Part shown: in pieces, positions 35,012 through 44,274 of the stretch | Layout: every line of letters starts with the position of its first letter | How positions within the stretch are numbered: position 1 is the stretch's first letter | Assembly: GCF_014201335.1 (NCBI RefSeq) | Contig: NZ_JACHEB010000002.1 | Location: 434,001-498,000 of the forward strand | Length of the DNA: 64,000 bases | Direction of reading: 5' to 3' | Source of the DNA: Tunturiibacter gelidiferens | GTDB lineage: Bacteria; Acidobacteriota; Terriglobia; Terriglobales; Acidobacteriaceae | Position numbers and translations under genes: made by a program | The notes under the pieces: generated by a model | The model's input: the letters and a program-made list of their open reading frames with translations, nothing else | What the model was told of the DNA's origin: nothing | Database searches by the model: none

Positions 35012-35704
35012 ATGAATCGCACTCTTGTTCTTGTCTCCGCGCTCGGCGCAGGATTGATGACCACCGCAGGAATCTCTCAGACTGCCGCAGCTCCAGCTCC
35101 AGCCGCTGCTGCACCTGCTTCCGCTGCTGCAGCTGTTGAACCACAGGCCATTCCCGCAAAGATCGCCCTGGTTGCCTTTGAGCAGGCGGTCTTTGCCACC
35201 AACGAAGGTCAGCGTTCCGTCCAGCAGATCCAGGACAAGTACAAGCCGAAGAAGGATCAGATAGACACCCTCTCGAAGGAAGTCGATTCGCTCAAGGCTC
35301 AGCTGCAGAGCGCGCCGGCAACTCTTTCTGACGAAGAGCGCGCCACTCGCCTCCGTAACATCGACACCAAAGAGAAAGAGCTGAATCGCAACGCCGAAGA
35401 TGCCCAGACCGCTTACAACGCGGACCTGCAGGAGGCTTACGGCAAAGTAGCAGCCAAGGTTTCGGTCACTCTTAAGGAGTACGTCAGCAAGAATGGCTAC
35501 ACGCTGCTACTCGATGTCAGCGGACAACAGAGCAACGTGATGTGGGCTAACCAGAGCACCGATGTGACACAGGCGATCGTGACCGCCTACAACGCATCCT
35601 CCGGTGTCGCTGCTCCGGCTCCGTCGGGCCCCTCTTCTCCAGCTCCGACGACAGCGCGTCCGCGTCCAACAACCACCCCGAAGCCCGCTGCACCGAAGCA
35701 GTAA
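35012..35704 (+). CDS. OmpH/Skp-like periplasmic chaperone, paralogue 2
   Basis: A 230-residue tandem paralogue of the preceding gene, with the same plan: signal peptide (about 1-22), Ala/Pro linker, strand AKIALVAFEQAVFATNEGQR, helical hairpin and final strand NGYTLLLDVSGQ, then a Pro/Thr-rich tail. TNEGQR and ATxLRxIDTKEK are shared with copy 1, as is the ribosome-binding leader (GAAGGAG, 13 nt, ATG). The two copies probably arose by duplication and could form mixed trimers. The strong terminator at 35717 ends the unit. Confidence 0.88.
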   Translation: MNRTLVLVSALGAGLMTTAGISQTAAAPAPAAAAPASAAAAVEPQAIPAKIALVAFEQAVFATNEGQRSVQQIQDKYKPKKDQIDTLSKEVDSLKAQLQSAPATLSDEERATRLRNIDTKEKELNRNAEDAQTAYNADLQEAYGKVAAKVSVTLKEYVSKNGYTLLLDVSGQQSNVMWANQSTDVTQAIVTAYNASSGVAAPAPSGPSSPAPTTARPRPTTTPKPAAPKQ

Positions 35705-35716
35705 GCTCAGAACCAA

Positions 35717-35778
35717 GCTGCACACTGCAACGAAGAGAGTGCTCCACGAATCCTCTCGTCCTGCGGTGTGCAGCTTTT
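35717..35778 (+). terminator. Rho-independent terminator of the skp-like unit
   Basis: A 13-bp stem (GCTGCACACTGCA at 35717-35729 with 35762-35774, one G-T pair) encloses a smaller inner hairpin (GAGAG / CTCTC) and is followed by TTTT. Confidence 0.85.
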
Positions 35779-36139
35779 AAAGCTCTAAGCACAGGGCTCC
35801 TGTGGAAAAACCTGTGGATCGCGGAAGCCGAAAAGCCGGACTGGCCGGTCCAAGGTTAACTTGTATAGGTCTGGGCGCTGACATAAACTTCTACTAAGTA
35901 CATATAAATCAGCGCGTTGGCCAACCCTTACCAGTTTTGCTAGCGCGAATCATCCCCAGCTTTCGCCAACTAACGCTGTTTCAAGGGTTTCCACAGTTCG
36001 ACGTTACGATCAAGTTACAAATTCCCGCATCTAATCGATTTGTACGAGAACATCCCCAGATAAAACCGCGCTAACTAGTCTTTTTAGACAAGAGGTTGCG
36101 TCCAAAATCGAATCCTCACCCTCAGTTGTAGCGAGGTGG
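35779..36139. other. Intergenic stretch between skp-like unit and lepA
   Basis: About 360 bp with no gene. Three short DnaA-box-like words occur (TGTGGAAAA at 35801, TGTGGATCG at 35813, TTTCCACAG at 35988), each imperfect. Otherwise nothing recognisable. Confidence 0.4.
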
Positions 36140-37942
36140 TTACTCTTCTCCTACCTTGAGAACCGCGAGAAAAGCTTCCTGCGGGATATCGACTTTGCCG
36201 ATCCGCTTCATGCGCTTCTTTCCTTCTTTTTGCTTCTCCAACAGCTTGCGCTTACGGCTAATGTCACCGCCGTAACACTTGGCGATTACATTCTTGCGAA
36301 TGGCAGTGACCGTCTCACGAGCAATAACCTTCGAACCGATTGCCGCCTGGATGGCGACCTCGAACATCTGACGTGGAATCAGTTCGCGCATCTTCGATAC
36401 CAGCGCGCGCCCACGCTGCTGCGCAAAGTCTTTATGGATGATGATCGAAAGCGCATCCACAGGATCGCCCCCAATCAGAATATCCATCTTGACCATGGGC
36501 GAAACCCACATCCCAGCCAGCTGATAGTCGAGTGAAGCATAGCCACGCGACACGGTCTTCAGGCGATCGTAAAAGTCCAGCACAATCTCATTCAACGGAA
36601 GTTCGTACGTGATTAACACACGCGTATCAGAGACATACTCCATGTTCTGCTGGCGCCCACGCTTTTCTTCGACAAGCTTCAAGATACCGCCGACGTACTC
36701 TTCGTTCGTCAGGATCTTCGCTACGATCACCGGCTCTTCGATCTGCTCGATCTCCGTGGTCTCCGGCCAGCGCGAAGGATTATCAACCTCGCGCACGCTT
36801 CCGTCCGTCATCGTGATCTTGTAGCGCACGCCCGGCGCAGTCGTGATCAAGTCGAGATCGTACTCGCGCTCCAGACGCTCCTGAATAATCTCAAGGTGGA
36901 GCAGTCCAAGAAAGCCGCACCGAAAGCCGAATCCAAGAGCAACCGACGACTCAGGTTCAAAGGAAAAGCTTGCATCGTTGAGTCGAAGCTTTTCGAGCGC
37001 GTCCCGCAGCATCGCGTGCTCGTGCGAATCAACTGTATACAGCCCCGCAAACACCATGCTCTTGATGTCTTCAAATCCAGGCAGCGCTTCAGCGCAGGGA
37101 TTCTCCACCGAAGTGATGGTATCGCCGACCTTAGTATCGGCAACGTTCTTGATCGTCGCGACAAAAAAACCCACCTCGCCCGCGCTCAGTTCGGCAAGCT
37201 CAACTGGCTTCGGAGTCATCACGCCCATGCTCTCAACATCGAACATCTTGCCATTGGACATGACCTTGATCTTCATCCCCTTGCGCAGCCTGCCGTTGAT
37301 GATTCGCGCCAGAACAATGACACCTCTATAGGGATCAAACCAGCTATCGAAGATCAATGCCTGCAGTGGTGCTTCCGGGTCGCCCAGCGGCGGCGGCAGA
37401 AGTGTGACGACGGCTTCCAAAATGCTTTCGACGTTGAGACCAGTCTTCGCGCTGACTGCAATCGCATCGTCTGCAGGCAGCCCGACAGATTTCTCAATCA
37501 TCTCTTTGGTGCGTTCAATATCGGCGCTGGGCAGGTCAATTTTATTGATGATCGGAATGATCTCAAGCCCATTCGAAATGGCGAGATACGCATTCGCAAG
37601 CGTCTGCGCTTCGACTCCCTGCGACGCATCGACCACCAGCAGAGCGCCTTCGCACGATGCCAGCGAGCGAGAGACCTCGTAAGAAAAATCGACGTGGCCA
37701 GGCGTATCGATCAGGTTCAGCTGATAGGTCTCGCCATCGTGCGCCTTGTACATCATTCGAACGGTGTGGGCCTTGATCGTGATGCCGCGCTCACGCTCCA
37801 GATCCATCGCGTCCAGTACCTGCGCCTGCATCTCGCGAGACGTCAGGGAGCCGGTCAGCTCGAGAAGCCGGTCGGAAAGGGTGGACTTGCCATGGTCGAT
37901 ATGCGCGATGATCGCGAAGTTGCGGATGTGACTTGGATCCAT
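36140..37942 (-). CDS. lepA: Elongation factor 4 (LepA)
   Basis: A 600-residue translational GTPase that back-translocates or remodels ribosomes. The ATG at 37942 (MDPSHIRNF) matches the usual family start; an in-frame ATG 12 codons upstream is less likely. GTP-binding motifs are intact: AHIDHGKST (G1), the DTPGH box (G3) and NKIDLP (G4). The family's unique C-terminal domain is present, including [19 protein letters not shown] and the [12 protein letters not shown] end. It is transcribed alone, divergent from the GAF-phosphatase gene. Confidence 0.97.
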   Translation of the reverse strand: MDPSHIRNFAIIAHIDHGKSTLSDRLLELTGSLTSREMQAQVLDAMDLERERGITIKAHTVRMMYKAHDGETYQLNLIDTPGHVDFSYEVSRSLASCEGALLVVDASQGVEAQTLANAYLAISNGLEIIPIINKIDLPSADIERTKEMIEKSVGLPADDAIAVSAKTGLNVESILEAVVTLLPPPLGDPEAPLQALIFDSWFDPYRGVIVLARIINGRLRKGMKIKVMSNGKMFDVESMGVMTPKPVELAELSAGEVGFFVATIKNVADTKVGDTITSVENPCAEALPGFEDIKSMVFAGLYTVDSHEHAMLRDALEKLRLNDASFSFEPESSVALGFGFRCGFLGLLHLEIIQERLEREYDLDLITTAPGVRYKITMTDGSVREVDNPSRWPETTEIEQIEEPVIVAKILTNEEYVGGILKLVEEKRGRQQNMEYVSDTRVLITYELPLNEIVLDFYDRLKTVSRGYASLDYQLAGMWVSPMVKMDILIGGDPVDALSIIIHKDFAQQRGRALVSKMRELIPRQMFEVAIQAAIGSKVIARETVTAIRKNVIAKCYGGDISRKRKLLEKQKEGKKRMKRIGKVDIPQEAFLAVLKVGEE

Positions 37943-38335
37943 TTTGTAGCTGGGTAGCCTCAATATCCATGTTAACACCCCGTTGCGTTCTATAAAGAGG
38001 GAACCAATCGGTCCTGCGCTTTTGAAGTCAGCGATTCAAGGCTGTCTTATCCACTCCCTCTCTACGTAAATGACCGGCACCTCGGCGGCGTGGAACCAAT
38101 CTGCGCAACGGTACGTATCAACAGGTGGCGAGACTTTGTCTGGATGAGACTTCGCAGAGTCAGCCGGCACGCTCAGGCAAGCAGAATTCATCTGAGACAG
38201 CTTGCAGCCTGCTCCGATCCTGCCGGATTTTCCTGCCGAAATAGCGCTTCTACGACGGATCAAACTTTGCATCGCGGCGCAGGCCCAAACATCAAATGGA
38301 CCACAGATTCCTGGGTTCCTTGCAAGGAGGAGACC
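37943..38335. other. Intergenic region between lepA and the phosphatase gene
   Basis: About 390 bp between two divergent genes. It should contain both promoters, but no pair of -35/-10 boxes is convincing. An open frame extends the phosphatase upstream to 38090, without support from a ribosome binding site. Confidence 0.4.
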
Positions 38336-39628
38336 ATGGCAACCAAACCATCTCCGATCGAAACACTCAGTAAAATTCCTTCACGCGTTCACTCTTCCAG
38401 CGCCTTCGTGCAGGCCTTGATGAGCGCGAAGGCCATGATGAAGTTCCAACGCGCCGCGCAACTGATTACTTCCAGTCTCGATCTGGAGATGTTGCTCGAT
38501 CGGGTTGTAAACGATATCGCCGACGCTATCGGCTGCGTCGAAGTTTCAGTCTGGCTGCGCGATCCTAACGGTGAGGAGATGGTGCTTCACGGTGTTCGAG
38601 GGTGCACCACCTATCGCAAAGGTGCCCGCCTGAAGATTGGTGTACGTGGCATGGTCGGCCACGTGGCCGCGACCGGTGTGACGCGCTACGCACGAGATGT
38701 CACGGTCGATCCCTACTACGTCTCGTGCGAGGTGAACACCAGGTCCGAGTTGACGATTCCACTTATGACCCGCGGCGAGGTTATTGGAGTACTCTGCGTA
38801 GATCACAAACAGATCAACGCTTTTGCCGAAGACGAGGTCTTGGTACTAGAGGCCTTGGCCGGTCACGTCGCCGTGGCGATCGAAAACGCGAGGCTCTTCC
38901 GTAACGAGCGCCTGGAGCGGGAACAATTGAAGTACGAAGCAGAAGAAGCACGCGCTGTTCAACAGTCCCTCTTCGTCAAGGCCGTCCCGCTCGTCTGTGG
39001 TTTCGCCTTTGAAACTGCGTGGAATCCCGCAGGATCTGTCGCAGGCGATTGGTTTGATCTCATCGATCTCGGCAACGAGCGCACCGGAATCGTGCTGGCC
39101 GACGTGTCCGGCAAGGGAATGCCGGCCGCGCTGTTGATGTCATCGACACGCGCCATCCTGCGCTCACTCGCAAAGCTCGATCCTTCTCCGGGAAGAACCC
39201 TCATGCAGCTCAATCAGATGCTTATGGAAGACTTTCCAACGGGCAAATTCGTCACCATGATCTACGCTGTACTCGATGCCGAATCGCGCGAGATCACCAT
39301 TGCCAGCGCTGGACATCTGCGTCCTCTCCTCATCAACGGCAAGTGCTCTTTTCTTGATATCGACACCGGCCTGCCACTCGGGCTCGGGACGACCTCGTAT
39401 CCCGAATACAAGCTCACCCTCCCTCCAGGCACTCAGCTCCTCTTCTATACGGACGGAATCACCGAGGCAATGAATCATAGTGACGAGGAGTATGGCGTAG
39501 ATCGGTTGGTCGAACACTTCCTGCAGCCCAACGCATGCGTCGACGGTCTGATCGAGGATGTGCGAAGGCACTCTCAGTACTCGACCCACACTGATGACGC
39601 AACCGCAGTCCTCATCCGAAGTCGATAA
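38336..39628 (+). CDS. GAF domain PP2C-type protein phosphatase (RsbU-like)
   Basis: A 430-residue cytoplasmic serine phosphatase of the SpoIIE/RsbU type, which usually dephosphorylates an anti-anti-sigma factor. The ATG at 38336 has AAGGAGGAG just upstream, so the longer open frame from 38090 is not used. A GAF domain (about 60-205) holds VEVSVWLRDPNG and SELTIPLMTRGEVIGVL. The phosphatase domain (about 215-430) has the metal-binding Asp residues in GSVAGDWFDL, VLADVSGKGMPAALLM, FYTDGITEA and THTDDATAVL. No STAS or RsbW-like kinase is adjacent, so the target is not known. Confidence 0.92.
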   Translation: MATKPSPIETLSKIPSRVHSSSAFVQALMSAKAMMKFQRAAQLITSSLDLEMLLDRVVNDIADAIGCVEVSVWLRDPNGEEMVLHGVRGCTTYRKGARLKIGVRGMVGHVAATGVTRYARDVTVDPYYVSCEVNTRSELTIPLMTRGEVIGVLCVDHKQINAFAEDEVLVLEALAGHVAVAIENARLFRNERLEREQLKYEAEEARAVQQSLFVKAVPLVCGFAFETAWNPAGSVAGDWFDLIDLGNERTGIVLADVSGKGMPAALLMSSTRAILRSLAKLDPSPGRTLMQLNQMLMEDFPTGKFVTMIYAVLDAESREITIASAGHLRPLLINGKCSFLDIDTGLPLGLGTTSYPEYKLTLPPGTQLLFYTDGITEAMNHSDEEYGVDRLVEHFLQPNACVDGLIEDVRRHSQYSTHTDDATAVLIRSR

Positions 39629-39768
39629 ACCGTCAGGAGCACTGACCCATAACTGACCCATATGTCCGTCGCACTACACCATCTCTCGGATAGCTGAACC
39701 CTTTTCGCAAAGCTGTCCGCGAGAGTCTGCGAATTTGCTTCTTGCACCCCTTACAATGAAAAGCGAAG

Positions 39769-41664
39769 ATGGTGCGAATGACATTAAGGGACTTGGTGCG
39801 AACTTCGGCACTCGCGGTGATGTGTGCACCGCTGGTACTGCTGACAGGCTGTCCGCAGGAAGATGCCGCCGCGCCGGGTAATGTCCCGGTACAAGCAACA
39901 GCACCAACGATTACGCCGCCGACGAGCGCGGATGCAGCAACGACCAGTCAACCAGCCCAGTCAACCGAGCAGTCCGTCGATAGCTCGGTCCACGCCTTCA
40001 AGGCGCAGCAACTGATCAACTCCGCTGAGGCTGCCTATCGCAGCGGTGTCGACAACTATCGCGCGGGTCGTCTCGATGCGGCACGGCTGGATTTCGACTC
40101 CGCAGTCGATCTCATGCTGACCAGCGGCATGAATCTAAAGACCGACCCGCAACTCGCGGACGAGTTCGATCACCTTTTGAACGCGGTCAACTCCCTAGAG
40201 ATGGCCGCCCTCAAACAAGGCAACGGATTCTCTCCCAAGATCGAAGAGGCGCCCCTCGATACTGCCGAAGACCTCACCTTCCCCGCCGATCCCGAACTGA
40301 CCGCAAAATTGAAGGCTGAACTTCAGATCTCCTCCGATCTCCCTCTCGTCATCAACGACCAGGTCGCCGGCTACATCGGCTACTTCGCGAACTCCCCTTC
40401 CTTCCACGCCCACATGCTCCGCAGCATGGAGCGCGCCGGAAAATACAAGACCATGATCCTGAAGGCGCTGGCAGACAACGGCGTGCCTCAGGACTTGATC
40501 TACCTCGCCGTAGCCGAGTCAGGTTTTCAACCGCAAGTCCTCAACGCAAAATCAGGAGCAGGCGGCATGTGGCAGTTCATGCCCACCGGCGCCTACGGTC
40601 TGGCGCGCAACGGCTACTTCGATGAGCGCTTCGATCCCGAAAAATCTTCAATCGCCTACGCGAAGTACATGAAGACCCTTTACAACCAGTTCGGCGATTG
40701 GTATCTCGCCATGGCTGCTTACGACTGGGGTCCCGGCAACGTCCAGCGTGCCGTGCAGCGAACCGGCTACGCCGACTTCTGGGAGCTCTACCGCCGCAAC
40801 TCGCTGCCAAAAGAAACCAGGGATTACGTCCCCAAGATTCTCGCCGCCGTCATCATGGCGAAGAACCCCGAGAAGTACGGACTCGACAAGATGGTCCCCG
40901 ACGCGCCCGTCGTCTCCGATACCGTCTCCGTCGACTACGCAATCGATCTACGTCTGGTGGCCGACGTGACCGACTCCTCTCTCACAGAGATCGTGGCCTT
41001 GAATCCCAGCCTCCTGCGAATGACGACGCCACGCGACACGTCGTTCGATCTGCACATCCCAGTTGGCACCCATGATGTCTTCACCGAGCGCCTAAAAGAG
41101 ATTCCTGAAGACAAACGCAGCAGCTGGCGCTTTCACGTAGTACGCCCGGGCGAGACGCTCGACGGCATCGCAACCAGCTTGCATGCCCATGTAAGCGACG
41201 TCGTAGCTGCAAATGGCGTCGCTCTGAATGATGGCGTCGATACCGGGGACGAGCTCGTCATACCCGTTACGACAGCCGCTGCAGGCACACGGCCGCAGCG
41301 ATATGCCATGCGTCGCGGCGACACTTTAGTTACCGTCGCCGATCGATTCGGCGTCTCAGTAGAAGATCTGCGGCGGTGGAATCATCTGTCCTCAAAGGCC
41401 GTGCATCCCGGCACGTCTCTCGCAGTTGTCGAGCCGGTCAAGCTCGCTCCCGGCACACACGTGCGCGGCAAAGGCACCCGAAGAAAGAGCAGCGTGCATA
41501 CCGCTTCGACCAGTGTTCATCAGGGTTCCGCGCATTCAGCCAGCACACACAAGAACTCGAAGTCGGCCACGTCCTCCGCTTCCGGTAAGGTGACCAGCAA
41601 GAAGAGTTCAAGCGAAGCGGAGCTCAACTCCACCACCAAAACGAAAAAGAAAGCTACACGATAA
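39769..41664 (+). CDS. Lytic transglycosylase lipoprotein with LysM repeats (MltD-like)
   Basis: A 631-residue lipoprotein that cleaves peptidoglycan glycan strands. The lipobox LLTGC puts the lipid-bearing Cys near residue 28. A helical region (about 75-190) leads to an SLT domain (about 210-330) with the catalytic Glu in AVAESGFQP, then SGAGGMWQFMP and AAYDWGPGNV. Two LysM domains bind glycan: HVVRPGETLDGIATSL (about 455-500) and YAMRRGDTLVTVADRF (about 508-555). The last 70 residues are a Ser/Thr/Lys-rich basic tail not typical of MltD. An ATG three codons on could also serve. Confidence 0.93.
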   Translation: MVRMTLRDLVRTSALAVMCAPLVLLTGCPQEDAAAPGNVPVQATAPTITPPTSADAATTSQPAQSTEQSVDSSVHAFKAQQLINSAEAAYRSGVDNYRAGRLDAARLDFDSAVDLMLTSGMNLKTDPQLADEFDHLLNAVNSLEMAALKQGNGFSPKIEEAPLDTAEDLTFPADPELTAKLKAELQISSDLPLVINDQVAGYIGYFANSPSFHAHMLRSMERAGKYKTMILKALADNGVPQDLIYLAVAESGFQPQVLNAKSGAGGMWQFMPTGAYGLARNGYFDERFDPEKSSIAYAKYMKTLYNQFGDWYLAMAAYDWGPGNVQRAVQRTGYADFWELYRRNSLPKETRDYVPKILAAVIMAKNPEKYGLDKMVPDAPVVSDTVSVDYAIDLRLVADVTDSSLTEIVALNPSLLRMTTPRDTSFDLHIPVGTHDVFTERLKEIPEDKRSSWRFHVVRPGETLDGIATSLHAHVSDVVAANGVALNDGVDTGDELVIPVTTAAAGTRPQRYAMRRGDTLVTVADRFGVSVEDLRRWNHLSSKAVHPGTSLAVVEPVKLAPGTHVRGKGTRRKSSVHTASTSVHQGSAHSASTHKNSKSATSSASGKVTSKKSSSEAELNSTTKTKKKATR

Positions 41665-41822
41665 GTTTCCTCGTGAAAAAGATTGCTTGCCTTCGGTAGC
41701 GCTTGGATGCATCCTGTTGCTAGAATCTCATCCCGATATGTAAAGATGTTTCTTGTTGCATCGAAGCTGGTAAGACAACGCAGAGAGCGATAGAAGTAGA
41801 GAGCAGTGAGGGGACAACAACA

Positions 41823-42638
41823 ATGATGTTCGACGACACCATCAAGCTTCACGCAGCTGCAGCCGATGACGATCATACCTTCGGTGACGAACCCGATGAC
41901 GAACTGGATGATGTGCACAACCGCTTCAACGACGATGACGAAGAAGAAGAGGTCACGATGACCTCAGAAGATGACGATGCGGAGTCTCAGCTCGATGAAG
42001 ACGACACCGACGACGATCTTCATGGAACTCATGCCGAAGACGCAAAGCTGTTCGCACTGCCGCCATCGCCAGTAGGCAGCTACGCGCCGCCGACCAAAGC
42101 GTCCGAGCTGCCAGTCAGGCAATCCGCTGCGAGCCCCGTAAAGGCGGCCGCAAAGAAAGTTGCTGCGACGCCAGCCAAGAAAGCAGCACCAGCAAAGAAG
42201 GCTGCTCCTGCGAAATCGGCGACCAAGAAGGTCAGCAAGCCAACGGCCACCAAAACGGCCGCGAAGAAGCCGGCCGCCAAGAAGGTCGCCGCCAAGAAGG
42301 TTGCGGCGAAGAAGCCCGCAGCGAAAAAAGTTCTGGCAAAGAAGGCTGCACCGAAGAAGGCCTCTGCCAAATCGAAATCTGCCGCGAAGAAAGTTAGTGC
42401 TCTGCGCGGCGGGAAGGCCACCCCTAAAAAGGCGGTCGGCAACAAGAGCACTACAAGCAGTAAAAAACTAAAGACGAGAGGTACTATGGCAACTAAGAAA
42501 GCAGCAAAAAAGGCACCAGCGAAGAAGGCAGCAGCAAAGAAGGCTCCTGCTAAGAAGGCAGCCAAGAAGGCTCCTGCAAAGAAAGCCGTAAAGAAGGCTG
42601 TAAAGAAGGCCCCAGCAAAGAAAGCCGTAAAGAAGTAA
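41823..42638 (+). CDS. Histone H1-like KA-rich protein with acidic N-terminus
   Basis: A 271-residue protein in two very different halves. Residues 1-70 are strongly acidic (DDELDD, DDDEEEE, EDDTDDD). From about 105 to the end it is almost only Lys, Ala, Pro and Thr in AAKK / PAKK repeats, like the C-terminal tail of eukaryotic H1 and bacterial HctB/AlgP-type DNA-binding proteins. It probably binds DNA, with the acidic part modulating charge. An internal in-frame ATG at 42486, with GAGAGG before it, begins MATKKAAKK and would give the last 50 residues alone. A strong terminator follows. Confidence 0.87.
   Translation: MMFDDTIKLHAAAADDDHTFGDEPDDELDDVHNRFNDDDEEEEVTMTSEDDDAESQLDEDDTDDDLHGTHAEDAKLFALPPSPVGSYAPPTKASELPVRQSAASPVKAAAKKVAATPAKKAAPAKKAAPAKSATKKVSKPTATKTAAKKPAAKKVAAKKVAAKKPAAKKVLAKKAAPKKASAKSKSAAKKVSALRGGKATPKKAVGNKSTTSSKKLKTRGTMATKKAAKKAPAKKAAAKKAPAKKAAKKAPAKKAVKKAVKKAPAKKAVKK
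42478..42488 (+). promoter_or_regulatory. Internal ribosome binding site and start within the histone-like gene
   Basis: GAGAGG stands about 4 nt before ATG 42486, in frame with the long protein. The sequence changes style here: after a stretch rich in Ser and Gly, a fresh MATKK start opens a pure KKA tail, as though a free-standing small basic gene had become fused. Confidence 0.5.
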
Positions 42639-42659
42639 GCACGCTCCAGGCAAGCAAAT

Positions 42660-42696
42660 AGGCCCGGACTCCTCAATTGAGAGCCCGGGCCTTTTT
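42660..42696 (+). terminator. Rho-independent terminator of the histone-like gene
   Basis: GGCCCGG at 42661 pairs with CCGGGCC ending near 42691, with inner pairs CTC / GAG, followed by TTTTT. It stands between this gene and the convergent peroxiredoxin gene. Confidence 0.85.
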
Positions 42697-42714
42697 GCGT
42701 CTGCTGATAAATAT

Positions 42715-43263
42715 TTACTTCTTGTCGGCGGCGATCTCAGCGAGAACTTCCGTGCTGTGAACGTTCGGATCGACCTTCTCCCAGACCTTCACCACCTTGC
42801 CATCCGGCGAAATCAGGAACGTCTCGCGATTGGCGAACTTCATCACTCCAAAGTTCTTCACCGGAACGCCGTACATATCGACAACCTTGTGATCCGGATC
42901 GGCGAGCAGCTTAAAGCTGAACGTATCCTTCGAGCACCAGGTCTTGTGACCTTCCACTGTATCCAGGCTCACGCCGAGCACGACCGCGTTCGCCGCGTCA
43001 TACTTGGCCATATCGCGCTGGAAGTTGTGCGCCTCAATCGTGCAGCCGGTGGTCTGGTCCTTCGGATAGAAGTACAGCACAACCCACTTGCCTTTGTAGT
43101 CCGTCAGGCTGACCGGTTTGTCTTCCTGCGAGGGCAGGGTAAAGTTGGGTGCCACGGCTCCAGCCTGTATTGTGTCTGCCGCCGGCGCCGCATGGGCCCT
43201 GAGGCCTATGCCGCACGCCGCTGCTACGCCGATGATTACTGCGATCCAAACTGCTTTGCGCAT
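42715..43263 (-). CDS. Exported peroxiredoxin, BCP/PrxQ type
   Basis: A 182-residue thiol peroxidase with an N-terminal signal or anchor (about 1-26), so it reduces peroxides in the periplasm. The peroxidatic Cys lies in FYPKDQTTGCTIEAHNF. The usual PrxQ resolving Cys five residues later is His/Asn here; a second Cys lies in HKTWCSKDTF and may resolve instead, as in some PrxQ proteins. APNFTLPSQEDKPVSLTDYKGK is the normal fold start. It is not in an operon and faces the histone-like gene. Confidence 0.9.
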   Translation of the reverse strand: MRKAVWIAVIIGVAAACGIGLRAHAAPAADTIQAGAVAPNFTLPSQEDKPVSLTDYKGKWVVLYFYPKDQTTGCTIEAHNFQRDMAKYDAANAVVLGVSLDTVEGHKTWCSKDTFSFKLLADPDHKVVDMYGVPVKNFGVMKFANRETFLISPDGKVVKVWEKVDPNVHSTEVLAEIAADKK

Positions 43264-43390
43264 GGTGTTTCCCCTTATGTGATTCTGTTATCTGTGGACG
43301 AGTGAAAGCCGCGAAAGTCTCGAAGACGCATATGCTGCGTTGCAATTTTATCGTTCCGGCCGTTCTCTTTACTGCTTCGTGACAATATCT

Positions 43391-44257
43391 TTACTTCGCG
43401 ACAATGGAAATACCAGCCGCATCCGCGGCGTTAAGGATCGCTGCGGGATCGAACATCAGAGTTCTCTCTGCTTCAACAGCCAGACAGGTGGCACCCGCGG
43501 CCTTCATCGCCTCGATGGTCGCAACCCCCACCACAGGTACGTCAAAGCGCATGTCCTGATTGGGCTTAGCGACCTTGACGACAGTGAGAGCACGACGAAG
43601 AGTCGTCTCACCCCCTGAATCGAGCGTGCGAAAAAGCTCCCCCGCGCGAGAGATCGTAGCGTCGGTCCCTTCCATCGCCTCCACCGCAACGCAAGCCTGA
43701 GCTGCAACCACCACCGTCTGACCAAGATCGTACGTGGCAATAGCCTGCGCGACAGTGCGCCCATAGGCAATATCCTTCAGCTCTTCCCCATCGGGCTCCC
43801 GACGAGTCAGCACACCAGCCTTCGCCAACAGCGGCTCAAGGTACTGTGTCGACGAGATCAGTTCAATCCCCTCATCTCCGAGCACCTTCGCGATCGCACC
43901 CAGCAGCATGTCCGTGTTGCGAGTACGCAGGCTCAACAGTAGCTTCGCAAGTCTCCAGTCCGGACGAATACTGGAAAAGATCTGCTTGTGCTTCACCTGG
44001 CCCGCCATCACGGCACGAGTAACACCCTCGCCGCGTAAGGTGTCGATCAGCTTCGACAACTCGCCCAGCGACAGCCAGTGAACGCGTACGCCAGGATCAG
44101 CCGCCGCGCGATCGTTCATCTCGGGATCGGTCTCTTCCTTGATCGCCGCAACGACAACCTGCAAGCCATTCGCCCGTGCAGCATCCAGCAACAGAAACGG
44201 AAAGCGCCCGTTCCCCGCAATAAGTCCAAGTTTTTCGATTTGATCTGATCCGCTCAT
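43391..44257 (-). CDS. lpxI: UDP-2,3-diacylglucosamine pyrophosphatase LpxI
   Basis: LpxI hydrolyses UDP-2,3-diacylglucosamine to lipid X in the lipid A pathway, replacing LpxH. About 288 residues from ATG 44257; an in-frame GTG lies two codons upstream and neither has a strong ribosome binding site. Typical segments are present: GLIAGNGRFPFLLLDAAR, VTRAVMAGQVKHKQIF and the C-terminal domain VVVAAQACVAVEAMEGTDATI and FDVPVVGVATIEAM. It is the last gene of the fabZ-lpxA-Gfo/Idh-lpxI run, 17 nt after the oxidoreductase stop. Confidence 0.93.
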   Translation of the reverse strand: MSGSDQIEKLGLIAGNGRFPFLLLDAARANGLQVVVAAIKEETDPEMNDRAAADPGVRVHWLSLGELSKLIDTLRGEGVTRAVMAGQVKHKQIFSSIRPDWRLAKLLLSLRTRNTDMLLGAIAKVLGDEGIELISSTQYLEPLLAKAGVLTRREPDGEELKDIAYGRTVAQAIATYDLGQTVVVAAQACVAVEAMEGTDATISRAGELFRTLDSGGETTLRRALTVVKVAKPNQDMRFDVPVVGVATIEAMKAAGATCLAVEAERTLMFDPAAILNAADAAGISIVAK

Positions 44258-44274
44258 GGTCACGTAAAGGAGCC

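Noticed and set aside
35779..36000. Possible replication origin (three DnaA-box-like words)
   Set aside because: Each word has one or two mismatches to TTATCCACA, spacing is irregular, there is no dnaA or dnaN nearby and no AT-rich unwinding block.
36896..37957. 353-codon plus-strand frame opposite lepA
   Set aside because: Fully antisense to a conserved GTPase and without any recognisable motif.
42160..42638. Repeat array in the histone-like gene as a CRISPR or tandem-repeat element
   Set aside because: The repetition follows from Lys/Ala codons in a coding frame; unit lengths vary and there are no spacers.
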